From Diphasiastrum complanatum (Eukaryota > Streptophyta > Lycopodiopsida > Lycopodiales > Lycopodiaceae): 64,000 nucleotides of DNA. Made by a program: the position numbers and the translations under genes. Positions 51,001-60,827 of this stretch are shown here, in pieces (the stretch's first letter is position 1; each line of letters starts with the position of its first letter). The notes below the pieces were generated by a model. The model had not been told where the DNA came from, did no database searches, and saw only the letters and a program-made list of their open reading frames with translations. The stretch spans positions 22,656,160-22,720,159 of the forward strand of contig CM055102.1 in assembly GCA_029204225.1 (NCBI GenBank), given 5' to 3'.

Positions 51001-54000
51001 TCAACCATGGCAATCTTTGTATCTGGGATCCCACTAACCCTAATGTTGTGGGCTTTTCGGTTTCGGGATTTTTCTTCCAAAATGGTGGCTGAAATGACGA
51101 AGAAGATGGGAGCACTTGGTTTGATACCCTTCTTCAATGCGGATGCCCAAAAAAGGGCCTCTTTGTTTTGCTTTTCAATCTTGTGTTCCAATTCTCATAT
51201 CATAGTGGATGTAGATTCCGATGCTGCAACCCGTTTGGTTTTGCTTGCTCGAGTGATGCGACTTTGGACTGCGATAGTTTCTGTTCCGTGATAAGAGAGG
51301 TTACTATTCCCTTCAGCTGTAAGATTTCTTGTTTCAAAGTCTGGAAATCTGCTTTAACTTGATCAACATGCCAAAATGAGTAAAATTCTGTTGATTTGGA
51401 AGGGATATATGGGATAGGCGGTGGTTCTTGAAGAGAGGATGAACTAGAAACCGAGGCAGAGATGATAGGCATGGGAAGGAGCCCATAAAGAGTAGTAGAT
51501 CCCTCAGCTGGCATTAGGAGGAGACATTGTGGCCAGAGCAAAGGTAGGACGAGACGTCAAGGTAGGAGAGGTGGCAGCCCTGCCTGCGTGGTAGGTAGCA
51601 TTGCCAAGTCAACGTTTCTTGGGAGACTTTATTAATGTGTGGCAGGCACGCTGCCACATCAGCAACATGGCAACATTTCTTGGAGGGCTTAATTTAATTT
51701 TTTTCCATGCCAAAAGGCATGTAAGACTAGTAATATACATGTCAAGTGTGTGGAATCCGTCGGAGCATGTGAATACGTCTCCAAATTCGTAGCGAAGAAA
51801 ACAACATAACTAAATATTATGAACTAAAATGAGTGAGATATGTATGAGTGCAGTGCTGCTAGATATACAAAGTGAGGCGTCAATATCACTATCATCGTGA
51901 TCTATTGCTAAGGAAGAAGGATATTATGCGAGTTGTGACGTGAGGTAACTTTGGTGGCTACTGATGTCGTCATCTAGGAGAGTTTAAAGTATGTCCCCTC
52001 ATGATAGGACGGATAGCTCAGTTCGACAAATGGCTCACACGTCTTCAGTATTTCTTTGATACTTCTCGGCCAACTTGTCCAGGTCCTATTAAGATTCTTG
52101 ATGCAATTTTTCTCTTAAAGGGTTCTGTTAGGTTGAAGTGGTTTGACTATGTCCATTCTCATCTACCTATCTCTAAGTGGCATGACTTTCTACCTGTACT
52201 TCGCCTTCTTATATTCACTTGCTGGTATTGATTCCCAGGGTGACTATCAGTTGGTTACCGGGAAGCTGTTTATGCGGAGCTTACCAAAGGCTCAGGATGC
52301 AGCTCTTCTTTCCATTCAGAGTACATCAATGGCTGCTTCACTTTCACCATCCGTGGGTCCTCTTCCTTAGGTTAATGTTGTTCCGGATTCATAGGTTGTT
52401 GTTTCGTGCCTTGCACCTATATGCCTTAATTCACAGATATCGTATTCAGTGGTCATTCCTGGTTTCATTGATATTGAGGCCGTATACCTTGGTGGTATTT
52501 CTACTACTGCTTCTGCACATACCTCAGATAGCCTCCTGGTTCGAAAGTTGGTGCAATAATTTCTCCATTGGTCTCTATATCTCCATCTCTTGAGTCCGTT
52601 ATGGCCGATGTTCCTACTGATTTCTCTGGAGTTCTTCACGGGTCCACAGTTGATGGTTGGTGATCAGGTTGTATCTTCTTTCGCTTTACTCCATGGATCT
52701 CTGCTTGAGGTTTGTGATCTGCCTCATGATATTTCTACAGTTCCTTACATGATTCACGCGCCTTTGGCCCTCACCGTTACACATTTTCCATCCGAGGATA
52801 TTTGCCAAATGGTCACTATTACTTATCTAGGGTATATATATGTTGGGATCTTTCTAGATGAGTATACAGGGATCCTTCAGTCTCCTTGTGTTTCTACATA
52901 TAGGTTTGCTACAGTCAATGCCGATGGTATACACTTTTGGGCTTTTTATGCATTAGAGGTTTTTCATATGACTAATTCCTTTTTACCTCTTGAAATTCGG
53001 CATTCCTGATTATTACGTATCCGCGCTTGGATTTCATTTGGACCTATTGCTCATACTACTGCTTCATTTTCAACTATGGATATATGGCATTCCTGGTTAT
53101 TATGTATAGCTTGGTTTTCATTTGGACCTGTTGATTGGTGTTGGTTTTTCCATATTACTGATCACCTATGGTGCAGATCTCTATGGATGCTCGAGGTAAA
53201 GTGTAGACTTCTTGATACCATTGTCGCCCCCACAGCCTTATATGCAACAGAGACGTGCTGTACCGGTCTGACCGCCAATATTTCTAGATTATAGACCACC
53301 GTGTTAGCTCGTATGATTCGGGCGAAGCCCTCTGTTCCACACGAGATCCTCCTTGCCGAGTTTGATCTTCCACCTATACAGATCGATGCAGCTTTCCAGC
53401 TTATTGCATATATTCTGAGAGTTCAGGCACATACATATGGTAGATATACACAGATAGCACTTGCTTCTTTCACATTATCTTCATGATCAGGGCTACAGGC
53501 TGTCATGGTTTTCTCAGGCATCCCACCTCCTCCTCAAGTCATTTGGTATCTCCATTACAAAGCTTCCCTTGGGTACTCACCAATATATCAGAAGCTTCTT
53601 ATATCGAGCATATCTTGACCGTACACTCAACACTCTGAGCCTTACCTCCCTAAAAAGTATCAATGGTTCTAAAGAGCTAGATGCCCATGCAACAAGACAC
53701 CAGGATGTGGACGATCGATCTGCATCAAACATCAATCCATCAATCAGCCATGATGGAGCACCGTATTCCTCCTAGGCCCCTCTGATTACCTGCAAGCAGT
53801 CATTCACTCTAGTGACAACTACTATGAGATGGGTCGTGTGCAATAACTTGGCGGAGGATCGGCAATAGTTAGTGTCACAGGAGATACAATCATTGAAGAC
53901 TTTGTATCTACAATGGCTAATGGCAAGTTTAGGCCACGAAACATGTGGTCAACAGGCACTAAGCCATATTTTGGTGTGTGTTCCTATAGAAGCTAGCAAG

Positions 54001-57000
54001 GGCTTAGGATCTAGATTGTGCAAGCCTTGCCGACTCCCATCGGCAAAGAGCCATAGCTGTTAATGGATGTGCATTCGGGGCATCCACTATGAGATCAGCT
54101 TCTATAGACTGCTACAGAAAAGGTGTGGTGGCTATGGGTGTTAGCATGGGATAATTAGTGGGTAGCACAAAGGGAGCTAGCACAATAGAGGTGCATGGTA
54201 TGTCAGATGAGATGGTTGAGGTGGAGGTAGAATGGCTATGGAAGGTGTAGCAACTGTTTCACGTAAACAATATCTATCGTTCTTGCTGACTATCTACTAG
54301 TGGATGGGTCCTGCCCAAAAGCCCTGTTGGGTGATGGTACTACAGATGCATGATGTTAGCAGGGCCCTGTCCTGCTAAAGGTGGCCAGAAGGGCCCTGCT
54401 GATTTGGGAGGCCTAGACGGCCCTATTACTATGGATAGAGGTGTGCCACCCAAACTATGCGCCAATTGAATGCCGAGCAAACCTAAGCAAAGCATCGCTT
54501 CGCAGTAGATACTGACAACCCTGCCATCAAGACTCTATTAGCTGCAACTTGAGCAAAAACTTCTGACTGCTATGGATGGATGTGTGCCACCTACACTATG
54601 CGCTGATTGAATGCTCTCTCTATCCTCCTTGGGAATCATGCGACAACTGTAGATAGCAGCAATCATACCATCAAGACTGCCTATCATCACTGACACATGC
54701 CATAGTGCTCAGAAACTCCTGGCAGCAACAAAGAAATGACCAACGACGTACTCTGAAACTGCCATAACAATAGGCCTTGCCATCTAGGACTTCAACCTCA
54801 CGCCACAGCCTGCCAAGCTCCCTAAGCATGATGGCACTCCTCTAGGTACCCTAGACCATATAGTCTATGATGCATCGCACTCTAAATAATAGAAGCCTAA
54901 AACAAAAGACCTACTAAACCTGTCACAACACTAAAACTAGTATGCAAGGAAACTCAAACCAATGTGTAGGAGAGATCGATGCAACTAACTCAACCCTAAA
55001 TGATTGTACAAGCCCACATAGCATCAAAAATGGTCAAAATTTATTAGCTATAGTCTAAGATACATGCACACAAAGTTTGGTGGAAAAAAAGGTCAAGAAA
55101 ATTGCATCTGCACCCCCAAGTGATCCACTCTTGTTCACCTTGCCCCAAAAGACCTACCATTTTGACCCTGCTAGCATCACAATCAATCTTGCAAAAGGAC
55201 CTGGCACAAATTGGGTCGCAGTACCATGATTTCGATCATCCTATCTCCTCCAAAATCCACCCCCGTTTACTGGAACATATTCTCATTCAATGCCTAAATA
55301 TCAAGATTTAGGGCCCTGATTTTGAGAAAATTTGAATTAATGTTTTTATTTAACATTTTGTATGTATTGAATGACCCATTTGGTACGCAAGAAATGATAC
55401 AATCCATGCCAGTTCTTACAAGTTGCAATTCTATGGTTAGAATTATTGATGAAGCATAATGGAGGCAGGGACCACTCAAGAATTCTGTTGGCACCAATGC
55501 ATGTGAAAGATGGGTGCTTGATTCTCAGAAGATGGATCTTTCAGATAAAAATATTATGGTTTATAGTAAGAAGTAGCTCAAGGATTTTGAGACATGGATC
55601 CCACTTAAAACAACCAGTTTTGTGTTCTACTTATTGTTTTCTACTATGTACTTTCAATGCTGTCAAAGAGCATCTCTAGGAGCCCACAATCAGCATTTAC
55701 TAGCTAATAAACTCTGCACGCTCCAATAAACTGCAAGCATTCCGTATTTTATTCTCTCAATAAACTCAAAGCAAAAAGATGAAGGGCTAGAGTAAACGTT
55801 TTTGTCTGATGGCACAATTCCCCATTGAGATTATGTTCTGTTCAAGATTATCAAACCTAATGCAAGGATTTTCTATGAGATTCACTTGTCTCCGGTGTCT
55901 CCAAGAAGTAAAGAGTATCCAAATTCACGTCAGTCTCCTTTTATTTATAGTGGGTGATGATGTCAAAGTGTAGGCTTTTTATAAATACACAAAACATCCA
56001 TTTTTAGGCAGCCATTTCTTGCACTCCATGCACATTTTACCCAGCATCATTTGGCATCCAACAAACCACAGAAATTTACACTACAAAAACACTGCATGTA
56101 ATCAATAAGGGAGTAACCTTCAATGAAGGACAATTCTGCGAGGAATAAGGTTCTTAGACAAGGATTTCATTTGCAGCAAGAGTGGCTGGTGTCAATTTTC
56201 CATAAACTTAATTCATACTCTTCCTACAACTTATGTAAAGTTGATATTGTGTCTAAGATCATACCCAACATAACAAAAAAGATGCACACTCTTCCAACCT
56301 ATGGAGTCCACCTACAACTTCAGTAAATACTAAAACAATTAAACAATATTCCTGTATGGGGTGCAAGCCGCAATCATCAAGGTCAGTGTTTGACAATCGA
56401 CAAGGAAGTGGATCAACAACTACTTGGCTGAAATAATGTTGATAAGCCTACCTGCCGAAGCTTCTCAAACGATTGCACGTCATTTTCTCGCCGCTGCATC
56501 TGTGGTTATATCAATGATAAGTAAACACAGACTAAACAGATCAAAACAAAGATACTTAGCATATTCTGTAAGTTATGATTAGCAAGCTTCTTACTCGTCG
56601 AGTATGAGGTCTATGAACCTTCTCCCTTGGCCTGAAGACATTGAAGGGATTTGTATCATTCACTGGTGGAGATGGCTGCATGAGTAGGCCAATAATTCAA
56701 AACTCAGGTTAAAATCTCCATAAGATTTTATATGATGTGATCACCTATGCATCTAAGAACATAAAATCTATGCAACGGTCCTTAAAGCAAATGAGGTGCG
56801 ATTCCAAATACATGTGATGATGCGAATGCCCAAGAAATTTTGAAATAGGGTCTTGATCACCAACTCGTTCTTATTGACTTAACCCACGTTGACGCTCAAA
56901 TATTGCAATGTTTCTCTATAGAGCATCCAAGGATTTATTGACCCAAGTTTGAATTTATAAGACATAATAGAGGTGGATAATCATTGTGATATGAGCTCGG

Positions 57001-57831
57001 TGCTCAACTTTTCACTCAATAGCTTTGATGGATGGATTCAAAATCATGGACAAAAAACAAAAGTGCCAGATACTACACGTCTGTATCTCCTCTTGCCAGA
57101 GTACTTTGTTTGACAAAGTACAGAATGAGAAACTTGTATTGTTTCACTCAATAGTTTTGATGGATGGATTCAAAATCGTGGACGAAAAACAAAAGTGCCA
57201 GAGGCGACTACTTGCATGTTCACTTTATTGTTTGTCTTTTACATATTGCATGTAGCCCAATGTTTCTGTACCCAATGGAACATCATTGCTCTCATTCATT
57301 TGCACATAGTTCCTTGCATCTCGTAGAGCAATAATTAAACTTTCTACTTTTTTGTTGACTAACACTTTTTTCCAATTATCATGCTAACAGCAACCAGTAT
57401 TATGTGGACAATTATATGGACAGAGGTGGAGACAGTAGATATTGGCGTAAATTGGTATGTCAGCTCAGGTGCACGCAGGTGGCGCTATCTACAATATGGG
57501 CAAAAAATCTGTAGCATTATGAAATGTCTCAGGGCTCACTTGTTCGGCTCCATGAGGACTGATGGTCGGTCACTAGCATTTCAGCAAGCACACACATTAG
57601 GGTCAACATCAATGCTTGCTACATACAGCGCATTCAACTACCACCGATATGGACTAAAACAGTTAAAACAATCACAACAAAAGTTAAACACGTTTCAGCT
57701 TCAAACTTGATTTCACTCAGGACTCTAAAACGATGAGAACATGTTAAGATTTTGTGGTGAATTTAAAAAACTCGGTACAACTTAAACATTACCTGCAAGC
57801 GACGAAGAATGGATTTTTGCCAGCGTTCCCT
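35788..57831 (-). CDS. EPL1: Enhancer-of-polycomb-like protein (EPL1 family), 3' seven exons
   Basis: Host gene on the minus strand, incomplete at its 5' side (beyond the window). Coding exons in order: 57831-57793, 56675-56595, 56499-56452, 46514-46464, 36644-36576, 36397-36116, 36003-35788. All begin after AG, end before GT, and join in one frame to about 261 residues with no internal stop. The first five hold the conserved EPL1 core: 'RERWQKSILRRLQ', 'NPFNVFRPREKVHR', 'QRRENDVQSFEKLRQ', 'VRRNLEQAK', 'REEKKREVIECEMHLQRL'. The C-terminus keeps 'FGRGGRIVFDRWNPLTRTPI'. EPL1/Epc proteins scaffold the NuA4/Piccolo complex, holding the MYST acetyltransferase for histone H4/H2A acetylation in the nucleus. 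Introns are 1117, 95, 9937, 9819, 178 and 112 nt. The reading frame is intact, so it is probably a working gene. Confidence 0.88.
36116..36397 (-). CDS. EPL1: EPL1-like exon, Ser/Pro-rich and basic
   Basis: 282 nt, 94 codons. Acceptor TTGCAG with a second in-frame CAG directly after it (NAGNAG), so the first Gln may be optional. A low-complexity Ser/Pro stretch is followed by a strongly basic 'RRKRKRRRLPPPRGRPSKR', with an AT-hook-like PRGRP core that could serve nuclear import or DNA contact. Donor GTGAGC at 36110-36115. Confidence 0.85.
36576..36644 (-). CDS. EPL1: EPL1-like exon, charged helix
   Basis: 69 nt, 23 codons, 'REEKKREVIECEMHLQRL' and 'HMNYK'. Acceptor CTACTTCAG, donor GTAACA. 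Predicted helical part of the EPL1 core that follows the 'RRNLEQAK' helix. Confidence 0.9.
36645..42149. other. intron sequence without recognised elements
   Basis: First part of the 9.8-kb intron: mostly AT-rich sequence with no motif recognised. A GC-richer patch at 37600-37800, a CATA tract near 37808 and a 90-bp duplication at 41001-41152 are the only landmarks. Confidence 0.35.
41001..41152 (+). repeat. tandem duplication, unit about 90 bp
   Basis: A block starting TGAATAAA and containing TAATCACTCGTCCCACAAAT and GAGTACGCAAAGATACATAA occurs at 41001-41062 and again at 41089-41152 with almost no differences, indicating a recent local duplication inside the intron. Confidence 0.85.
42190..42566 (+). 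mobile_element. LINE 3' fragment (ORF2 end and tail)
   Basis: Plus-strand piece of the same LINE family: 'FQLCSLSEAKFEEHFIFKT' and 'RRLEGDTTAC' (zinc-knuckle-like C-terminus), a stop near 42460, then the family 3' UTR with hairpin (42533-42546, one loop mismatch) and AATAAA at 42559-42564. 5'-truncated, as usual for LINE insertions. Confidence 0.82.
42832..44451 (+). pseudogene. LINE ORF1 and endonuclease fragment
   Basis: Plus-strand LINE piece. ORF1 from 'MKQELCELKQQMSSLETEND' (coiled coil, 42836) with a TAA near 43019, then 'ERRARKALNIHVRGILNGGK' and 'KVVFVDGKPRSYDKPAY', stop at 43385. The endonuclease opens 'FWNCNGFHSSS' (43450) with 'DILLLVETHKSK' (catalytic Glu). After a frameshift comes 'GYILLVGDFNARTS' (43868-43910), the GDFN block missing from the 17.5-kb copy, then 'FTCHPHGGGQCVVDYF' and 'GSPTLIPHIFDFSI'. 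The terminal SDH is degraded to SHV. It ends in the linker near 44451 without reverse transcriptase. Confidence 0.85.
44510..44815 (-). pseudogene. LINE endonuclease start, fragment
   Basis: Matches 20328-20600 at the nucleotide level (blocks TAGGTAATCCT and CTCATGAGTCT) in the same minus orientation. This is the first part of the ORF2 endonuclease and the ORF1/ORF2 junction. Confidence 0.75.
44832..45700 (-). pseudogene. LINE reverse transcriptase fragment, deleted
   Basis: Minus strand, from 45690: 'IHIAASLAFPPSRPKHQ', 'WYDQECN' (endonuclease/RT linker). A jump follows to 'GVKQGCPLSPTLFGLYI' (about 45400-45350) and a degraded YADD region, then 'FRLRKGYASLVDLERVC' and 'CRLFDTMVIPSAMYAAEAW' (thumb-side segment, 44990-44890). 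The first half of the RT is deleted. It preserves the post-RT segment lost from the 17.5-kb copy. Confidence 0.8.
45860..48470. other. intron sequence without recognised elements, around one exon
   Basis: Apart from the exon at 46464-46514 this is AT-rich intron. Nothing else is recognised, and the short minus-strand open frames have no motif. Confidence 0.35.
46464..46514 (-). CDS. EPL1: EPL1-like microexon
   Basis: 51 nt, 17 codons, 'VRRNLEQAKSLVLAVRK'. Acceptor CTTTTTCAG, donor GTAAGG. It is isolated by almost 10 kb of repeats on each side, yet frame and splice sites are intact. Confidence 0.9.
48474..49365 (+). pseudogene. LINE ORF2 C-terminus and 3' end
   Basis: 'HGLSHCLRFTLGQLRVSSHQ', then, after a frameshift, 'MCSLGEAEPEEHFLFRCPAY' and 'YEIRGRYHCLF' (48665-48760). 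A degraded tail, family 3' UTR and AATAAA at 49343-49348, ending in a short TTTCTCTC run. The next LINE fragment begins about 20 bp later in the same orientation. Confidence 0.85.
49384..50545 (+). pseudogene. LINE ORF2 C-terminus and 3' end, best-preserved copy
   Basis: Starts with the post-RT segment ('LASSHSLHDQGYRLSWFSQA'), a TGA at about 49662, then an open frame to 50340 holding 'LRFTLGQLRVSSHQLTIETG', 'CSLDEVESEEHFIFRCPVYY' (C...H...C knuckle), a run of eight Asp (about 50117-50140) and 'HTHVAARATLPITRR'. The 3' UTR has the perfect ATGCC-TTTT-GGCAT hairpin (50496-50509) and AATAAA at 50522-50527, then TTTCTTTC. It joins the next LINE fragment directly. Confidence 0.87.
50546..50790 (+). 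pseudogene. LINE ORF1/ORF2 junction fragment
   Basis: Reads 'VEERRKAFQEAQESG' then the ORF1 stop region and the start of the endonuclease leader. Matches the complement of 20470-20715. Same orientation as the LINE just upstream, beginning right at its tail. Confidence 0.78.
50791..50935 (+). pseudogene. Ty3/gypsy integrase C-terminal fragment
   Basis: About 145 bp reading 'DFLHDMQEMLQTAHENVRCA', 'QDRDKHYAPLKR' and 'FQVEDWVYL' before a stop: the helical segment and 'F.VGD.V.L' block at the end of gypsy integrase. Isolated scrap between two LINE pieces. Confidence 0.78.
50950..51560 (-). pseudogene. LINE ORF1 fragment
   Basis: Minus strand: 'YSFWHVDQVKADFQTLKQEI' (coiled coil, about 51380-51320), 'KIEKQNKEALFWASALKKG' and 'KAHNIRVSGIPDTK' (about 51050-51010). 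Same ORF1 type as 20592-21365, with frameshifts. Confidence 0.8.
51690..52000 (-). mobile_element. LINE 3'-end fragment
   Basis: Minus-strand family 3' UTR with the perfect hairpin (51707-51720). The AATAAA is altered to AATTAAATTAA. ORF2 is gone except perhaps traces to about 52000. Confidence 0.7.
52000..53185 (+). pseudogene. gag-X fragment of the Trp-rich LTR element family
   Basis: Plus-strand relative of the element at 59182-63914. A gag piece ('FDKWLTRLQYFFDTSRPTCP', 'LLKGSVRLKWFDYVHSHLPI', 52017-52190) is fused by deletion to the end of the protease region ('GIDSQGDYQLVTGKLFMRSL', 52227). The X region follows: 'QVVSSFALLHGSLLEVCDLP', 'MIHAPLALTVTHFPSEDICQ', 'GIFLDEYTGILQSPCVSTYR' (52660-52905), then 'MDIWHSWLLCIAWFSFGPVD' (53076-53130). 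It shares long near-identical peptide runs with the right-hand copy, and keeps CAG where that copy has a stop. Ends where LINE sequence begins. Confidence 0.8.
53186..53660 (+). pseudogene. LINE ORF2 post-RT fragment
   Basis: 'LEVKCRLLDTIVAPTALYAT' (compare 44930 on the minus strand), 'RAKPSVPHEILLAEFDLPPI', 'DAAFQLIAYILRVQAHTYGR', then the segment matching 49450-49640. Fills the gap between RT active site and knuckle in this LINE family. Truncated both sides. Confidence 0.82.
53661..56451. other. intron sequence, little recognised
   Basis: Mixed-composition sequence. Within 54425-54620 a block containing TGTGCCACC(C/T)A and ACTATGCGC occurs twice about 145 bp apart. No coding motif recognised. 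Confidence 0.35.
56452..56499 (-). CDS. EPL1: EPL1-like microexon
   Basis: 48 nt, 16 codons, 'MQRRENDVQSFEKLRQ', the most conserved stretch of the EPL1 core. Acceptor ATAACCACAG, donor GTAGGC. Confidence 0.93.
56595..56675 (-). CDS. EPL1: EPL1-like exon
   Basis: 81 nt, 27 codons, 'PSPPVNDTNPFNVFRPREKV' then 'HRPHTRR'. Acceptor TCATGCAG, donor GTAAGA. The 95-nt intron separating it from the next exon is the smallest here. Confidence 0.93.
57010..57201 (+). repeat. tandem duplication, unit about 134 bp
   Basis: TTCACTCAATAG(C/T)TTTGATGGATGGATTCAAAATC..GG with the following AAAACAAAAGTGCCAGA occurs at about 57010-57067 and 57143-57200. Local duplication within the 1.1-kb EPL1 intron. Confidence 0.85.
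57793..57831 (-). CDS. EPL1: EPL1-like microexon, first in window
   Basis: 39 nt, 13 codons, 'RERWQKSILRRLQ'. Acceptor TTTTCAG, donor GTAATG. Upstream coding exons (the N-terminal half of the EPL1 domain) were not found between 57832 and 64000 and must lie further right. Confidence 0.9.
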
Positions 57832-59176
57832 CTGAAAAGCAATCACAATAAACCAGACACAGATTAATTTTGCGAATTTGGAGCACTCTTCACCTAACCA
57901 AATATTCAAGTTTGAACAACTTTTTATGGTAGGGGATATAGACATGCATCTTCTGGAAATGACAAAGCAAAAGCCTGCAATTGGTTTTTGTAGATCATGG
58001 TCATGGGTAAGGGAACTGGGTGATGATTAAAGACCTAACTACCCTCAAGAAGTAAAAGCTGAATGCAAGAAGAACAAAAGCGTGTGTCATAGAAATGGAA
58101 GTAATGGAGGGCAATCTTGACAGCTTGAACACATATACATATTATTCACCAATATAGTGCATAAAACCGTAAATTCAAAAACAATTATCCTGCAAACTAG
58201 GGACCACACAAGGATAATACATTGTTCTATCATTAAGTCTATGAGATCAGTAACGAAGGTACACAATCAACTGCAAGCAACAATTAAAAAACATTTCAGA
58301 AACATAATATTACGCTAACTGAAGCTGAACGAGTCAGGTTCTCTATTTCGTAGATTCTAATAATGTCTTGAAGTTTCCACTTAAATCAGAAGAATGTTAC
58401 ACTAGCTGAGGTTCAACGAGTCAGGTTGTGCCTTTTGTAGTCTGATAATGTCTTGAATTATGCGCTCAGATCAGAAGACTACCAGCAAAACCAAGATCAT
58501 TATGTGGGCTCTGATTCAAGTACAAAAAGTAGTAATTCATGAGAATGTTTCCAAAGAGTCTACAGCTTGTGACATTCCAAGAAAAGGAGTCCTCCATCTT
58601 CATTTACACATTCTTGCAAAGAAGACCAACCTTTTGCTCCACCTCCCCTTTTGGTCAAATCTATATAGATTTCAATCTTATCGAATTATAGTAGACTCTC
58701 AAAGGGAAATATCACTTGCAAATATTTGAGGTGACTGACCTTAACATGACCCCACAAGCACACCATATTGATCTGATTGAGAGGGACTTGCAGTTCTCTT
58801 TCATAAGGCTCTTTCTACAATTCACTAATTAAATTTTCTCTTAGAAAGAGTTGTTGCCTTATTGTCAAAAAATTTGCTAAATCTTCCAATGTAGGAGCCA
58901 TTAGTATAGTTCAGTATGTTCTACATCTTGAATTTCTATACCTGTGAAGTTTGATAGATTCTCCTAAGATAGAACCCCTCATGCAAGCAGTATTGAATCA
59001 CAAAATTATTCTCTTCTGAACAGCCTAAATCCATAAAAAAAAGAGTTTACCAATAAATTAGGATTTGATACTGTGTTCTTCTCCTTGATCCTTTTTCCTT
59101 GTATTTACAAGATTAGATATGATTAATGTAGAGCTCTCGTGAAGTTGTTTGTACAAGCAAGTGTCAAGGGAGTACC
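57832..59176. other. probable intron, nothing coding recognised
   Basis: Upstream of the first visible EPL1-like exon. A duplicated block (CGAGTCAGGTT ... AATGTCTTGAA) occurs at 58329-58372 and 58408-58456. No further exon found. Confidence 0.4.
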
Positions 59177-59181
59177 CAAGC
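59177..59181 (+). repeat. target-site duplication CAAGC (left)
   Basis: CAAGC next to the left LTR, repeated at 63915-63919 next to the right LTR. Confidence 0.85.
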
Positions 59182-59627
59182 AATTACGAATAGAGTCACA
59201 GCTGATCTAGAGCTAAGCTATGAAAGCATCACATAAGCAAGACTTACCCTATGAAAGCGGCACATAAGTAAGACTTAACCCTAGAAAGCAGGAAAGAGAG
59301 AGATTAAGGAGGCTAAAGAGAGAGATCAATATCATCAGCTGAATAACAAATGACACAGTTTCCCTACTTATAGCCAAGAGGAAGCCCTAAAAGGAAGGAA
59401 TCTTCCGGTGGCTAGGGCCCAACTGGGAGGGAAAATAGTGCGCCCTCCAAGAAGGCCCCCAGTCTCCAGTAATATGTCCAAATGGCCTAATAAGGAATAA
59501 TAAGGCCAAAGGCAACCATATAGTCTAAGTGTCACTAATGAATAAAAAAGGGCCCAAGGCCTGCTTAAGCATAAAGTAAAGTAAATGTAAATGGACGCAG
59601 CGAATGTAATAAGCCGAGTCCATAACT
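59182..59627 (-). repeat. 3' LTR, non-canonical ends
   Basis: 446 bp direct repeat of 63450-63914. On the minus strand starts AGTTATGGACTCGG and ends ATTCGTAATT. Preceded by the purine-rich GTGTCGGGGAG (59628-59638), the likely plus-strand primer. Confidence 0.88.
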
Positions 59628-59855
59628 CTCCCCGACACAAAAAAAAAAAGACCCAACTGCCGAAAAGAAACTGGATCAAACAGCAGCAAGCGCTAGTGCA
59701 TCAACAACTAGAGCAGCATCTGATGTAGAGGAATCAACAAGTGCAGGAGGAGCACGATCCCGATCCGCAAGTGATGGTATATGATAAAAGACATCAATAG
59801 GCTCCCATGTGGCCTCCTCAACAGGACGACCATAGAATTGGACCAAAAACTGAAT

Positions 59856-60827
59856 CTACCGGCAGCATCGACCCTGGTGAAGGCAAACTTGGTGAATGGC
59901 AACTGGTAAGAAAGAGAACAGCTCAGGATCAACATCATGGCGACGAAGGGAACATCTCGGCCGCGTCATCTGAAACCAAGCAATATGGAACAACCAGGAA
60001 TGCCAAGGAACCAGAAGAAGATCAAGCAGCAACCAGGAATGCCAAGATATCCGTAATGCCCAAGATAGTAGAGGATCAGCCCAAAAGATAGGGACATCAT
60101 ACCAAGGTATCCAAAAAGCCCGAGAAGGTAGAACTGCATCAATAACGGGAAGCCAATAAGGAAACTGGAAAAGAGATGGACATTCATCGCGAATAGCCGC
60201 ATCATACACGTAACCATCAACCATATGTGCAAACTCAGTGATATAGGTGCCCCAAGAAAAGATAGCAGCATCGGAAGACCAGCACCAAGGAGTAAGAACA
60301 TAAGCAGGATGACAGGCACGTTGTAGTAGCATGGAAAAGCAAGCGATATGCCAAGAAACATGGATCATAAAGAGATCATCCTGACAAAGGGTAGCTAAAA
60401 TGGAGAAATGTGCACCAGCATGGTCAAAAGCCCAAGGTATCCATAAGGCCCATGAATGAGAAGTAGCAATGGCACACGGTACCTTCAAGGCCCCTATCAC
60501 GAGAAGAGCATCATGCCAAAAGCTCCAAAAGGTCCAAGAAATCAATGCATCATCTAAAAAGACATGATGCATAAAAACAATAGCAACAAATCTAGAAATA
60601 GTAGAGGCCTCAACCGAAAAACTGTAGCCGAAAAACTCATCCAGAAAGACCTCATATGGACATACCAATCCATCATAGGATACACCAAAAACGGATGGAG
60701 AATCGGATGACCCATCGGAACTGGCCGCAAGTGCAATCCCAAAGTACACACCAGGCGCACAAGTGAGGAATAGAAGAAATGCACTGGAACGAGGAACAGG
60801 ATCCCCAACATCAGTAGCAAGCATCAA
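59856..60827 (-). CDS. Trp-rich protein of unknown function (X2)
   Basis: An uninterrupted 323-residue frame in the 3' half of the element, overlapping the end of the upstream frame by 17 nt in a different frame. It is very rich in Trp, Phe, Leu and Ser, with recurring motifs such as 'SWALWIPWAF', 'AFWIPWYDVPIFW', 'ISWHSWLLL' and 'PWHSWLFHIAWF', which echo 'IWHSWLLCIAWF' upstream and suggest expansion of a short repeat. No signal peptide, DDE, RT or zinc motif is seen. I do not recognise it. It may be a non-coding repeat array that happens to stay open, so its protein status is uncertain. Confidence 0.4.
   Translation of the reverse strand: MMLATDVGDPVPRSSAFLLFLTCAPGVYFGIALAASSDGSSDSPSVFGVSYDGLVCPYEVFLDEFFGYSFSVEASTISRFVAIVFMHHVFLDDALISWTFWSFWHDALLVIGALKVPCAIATSHSWALWIPWAFDHAGAHFSILATLCQDDLFMIHVSWHIACFSMLLQRACHPAYVLTPWCWSSDAAIFSWGTYITEFAHMVDGYVYDAAIRDECPSLFQFPYWLPVIDAVLPSRAFWIPWYDVPIFWADPLLSWALRISWHSWLLLDLLLVPWHSWLFHIAWFQMTRPRCSLRRHDVDPELFSFLPVAIHQVCLHQGRCCR

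Noticed and set aside
57832-59170. A further upstream EPL1-like exon
   Set aside because: Scanned for the expected preceding helix; no splice-flanked conserved segment was found, so the N-terminal exons are assumed to lie outside the window.
59807-60091. 94-residue plus-strand charged open frame
   Set aside because: Antisense to the 323-residue Trp-rich frame, shorter, and the element is read on the minus strand.
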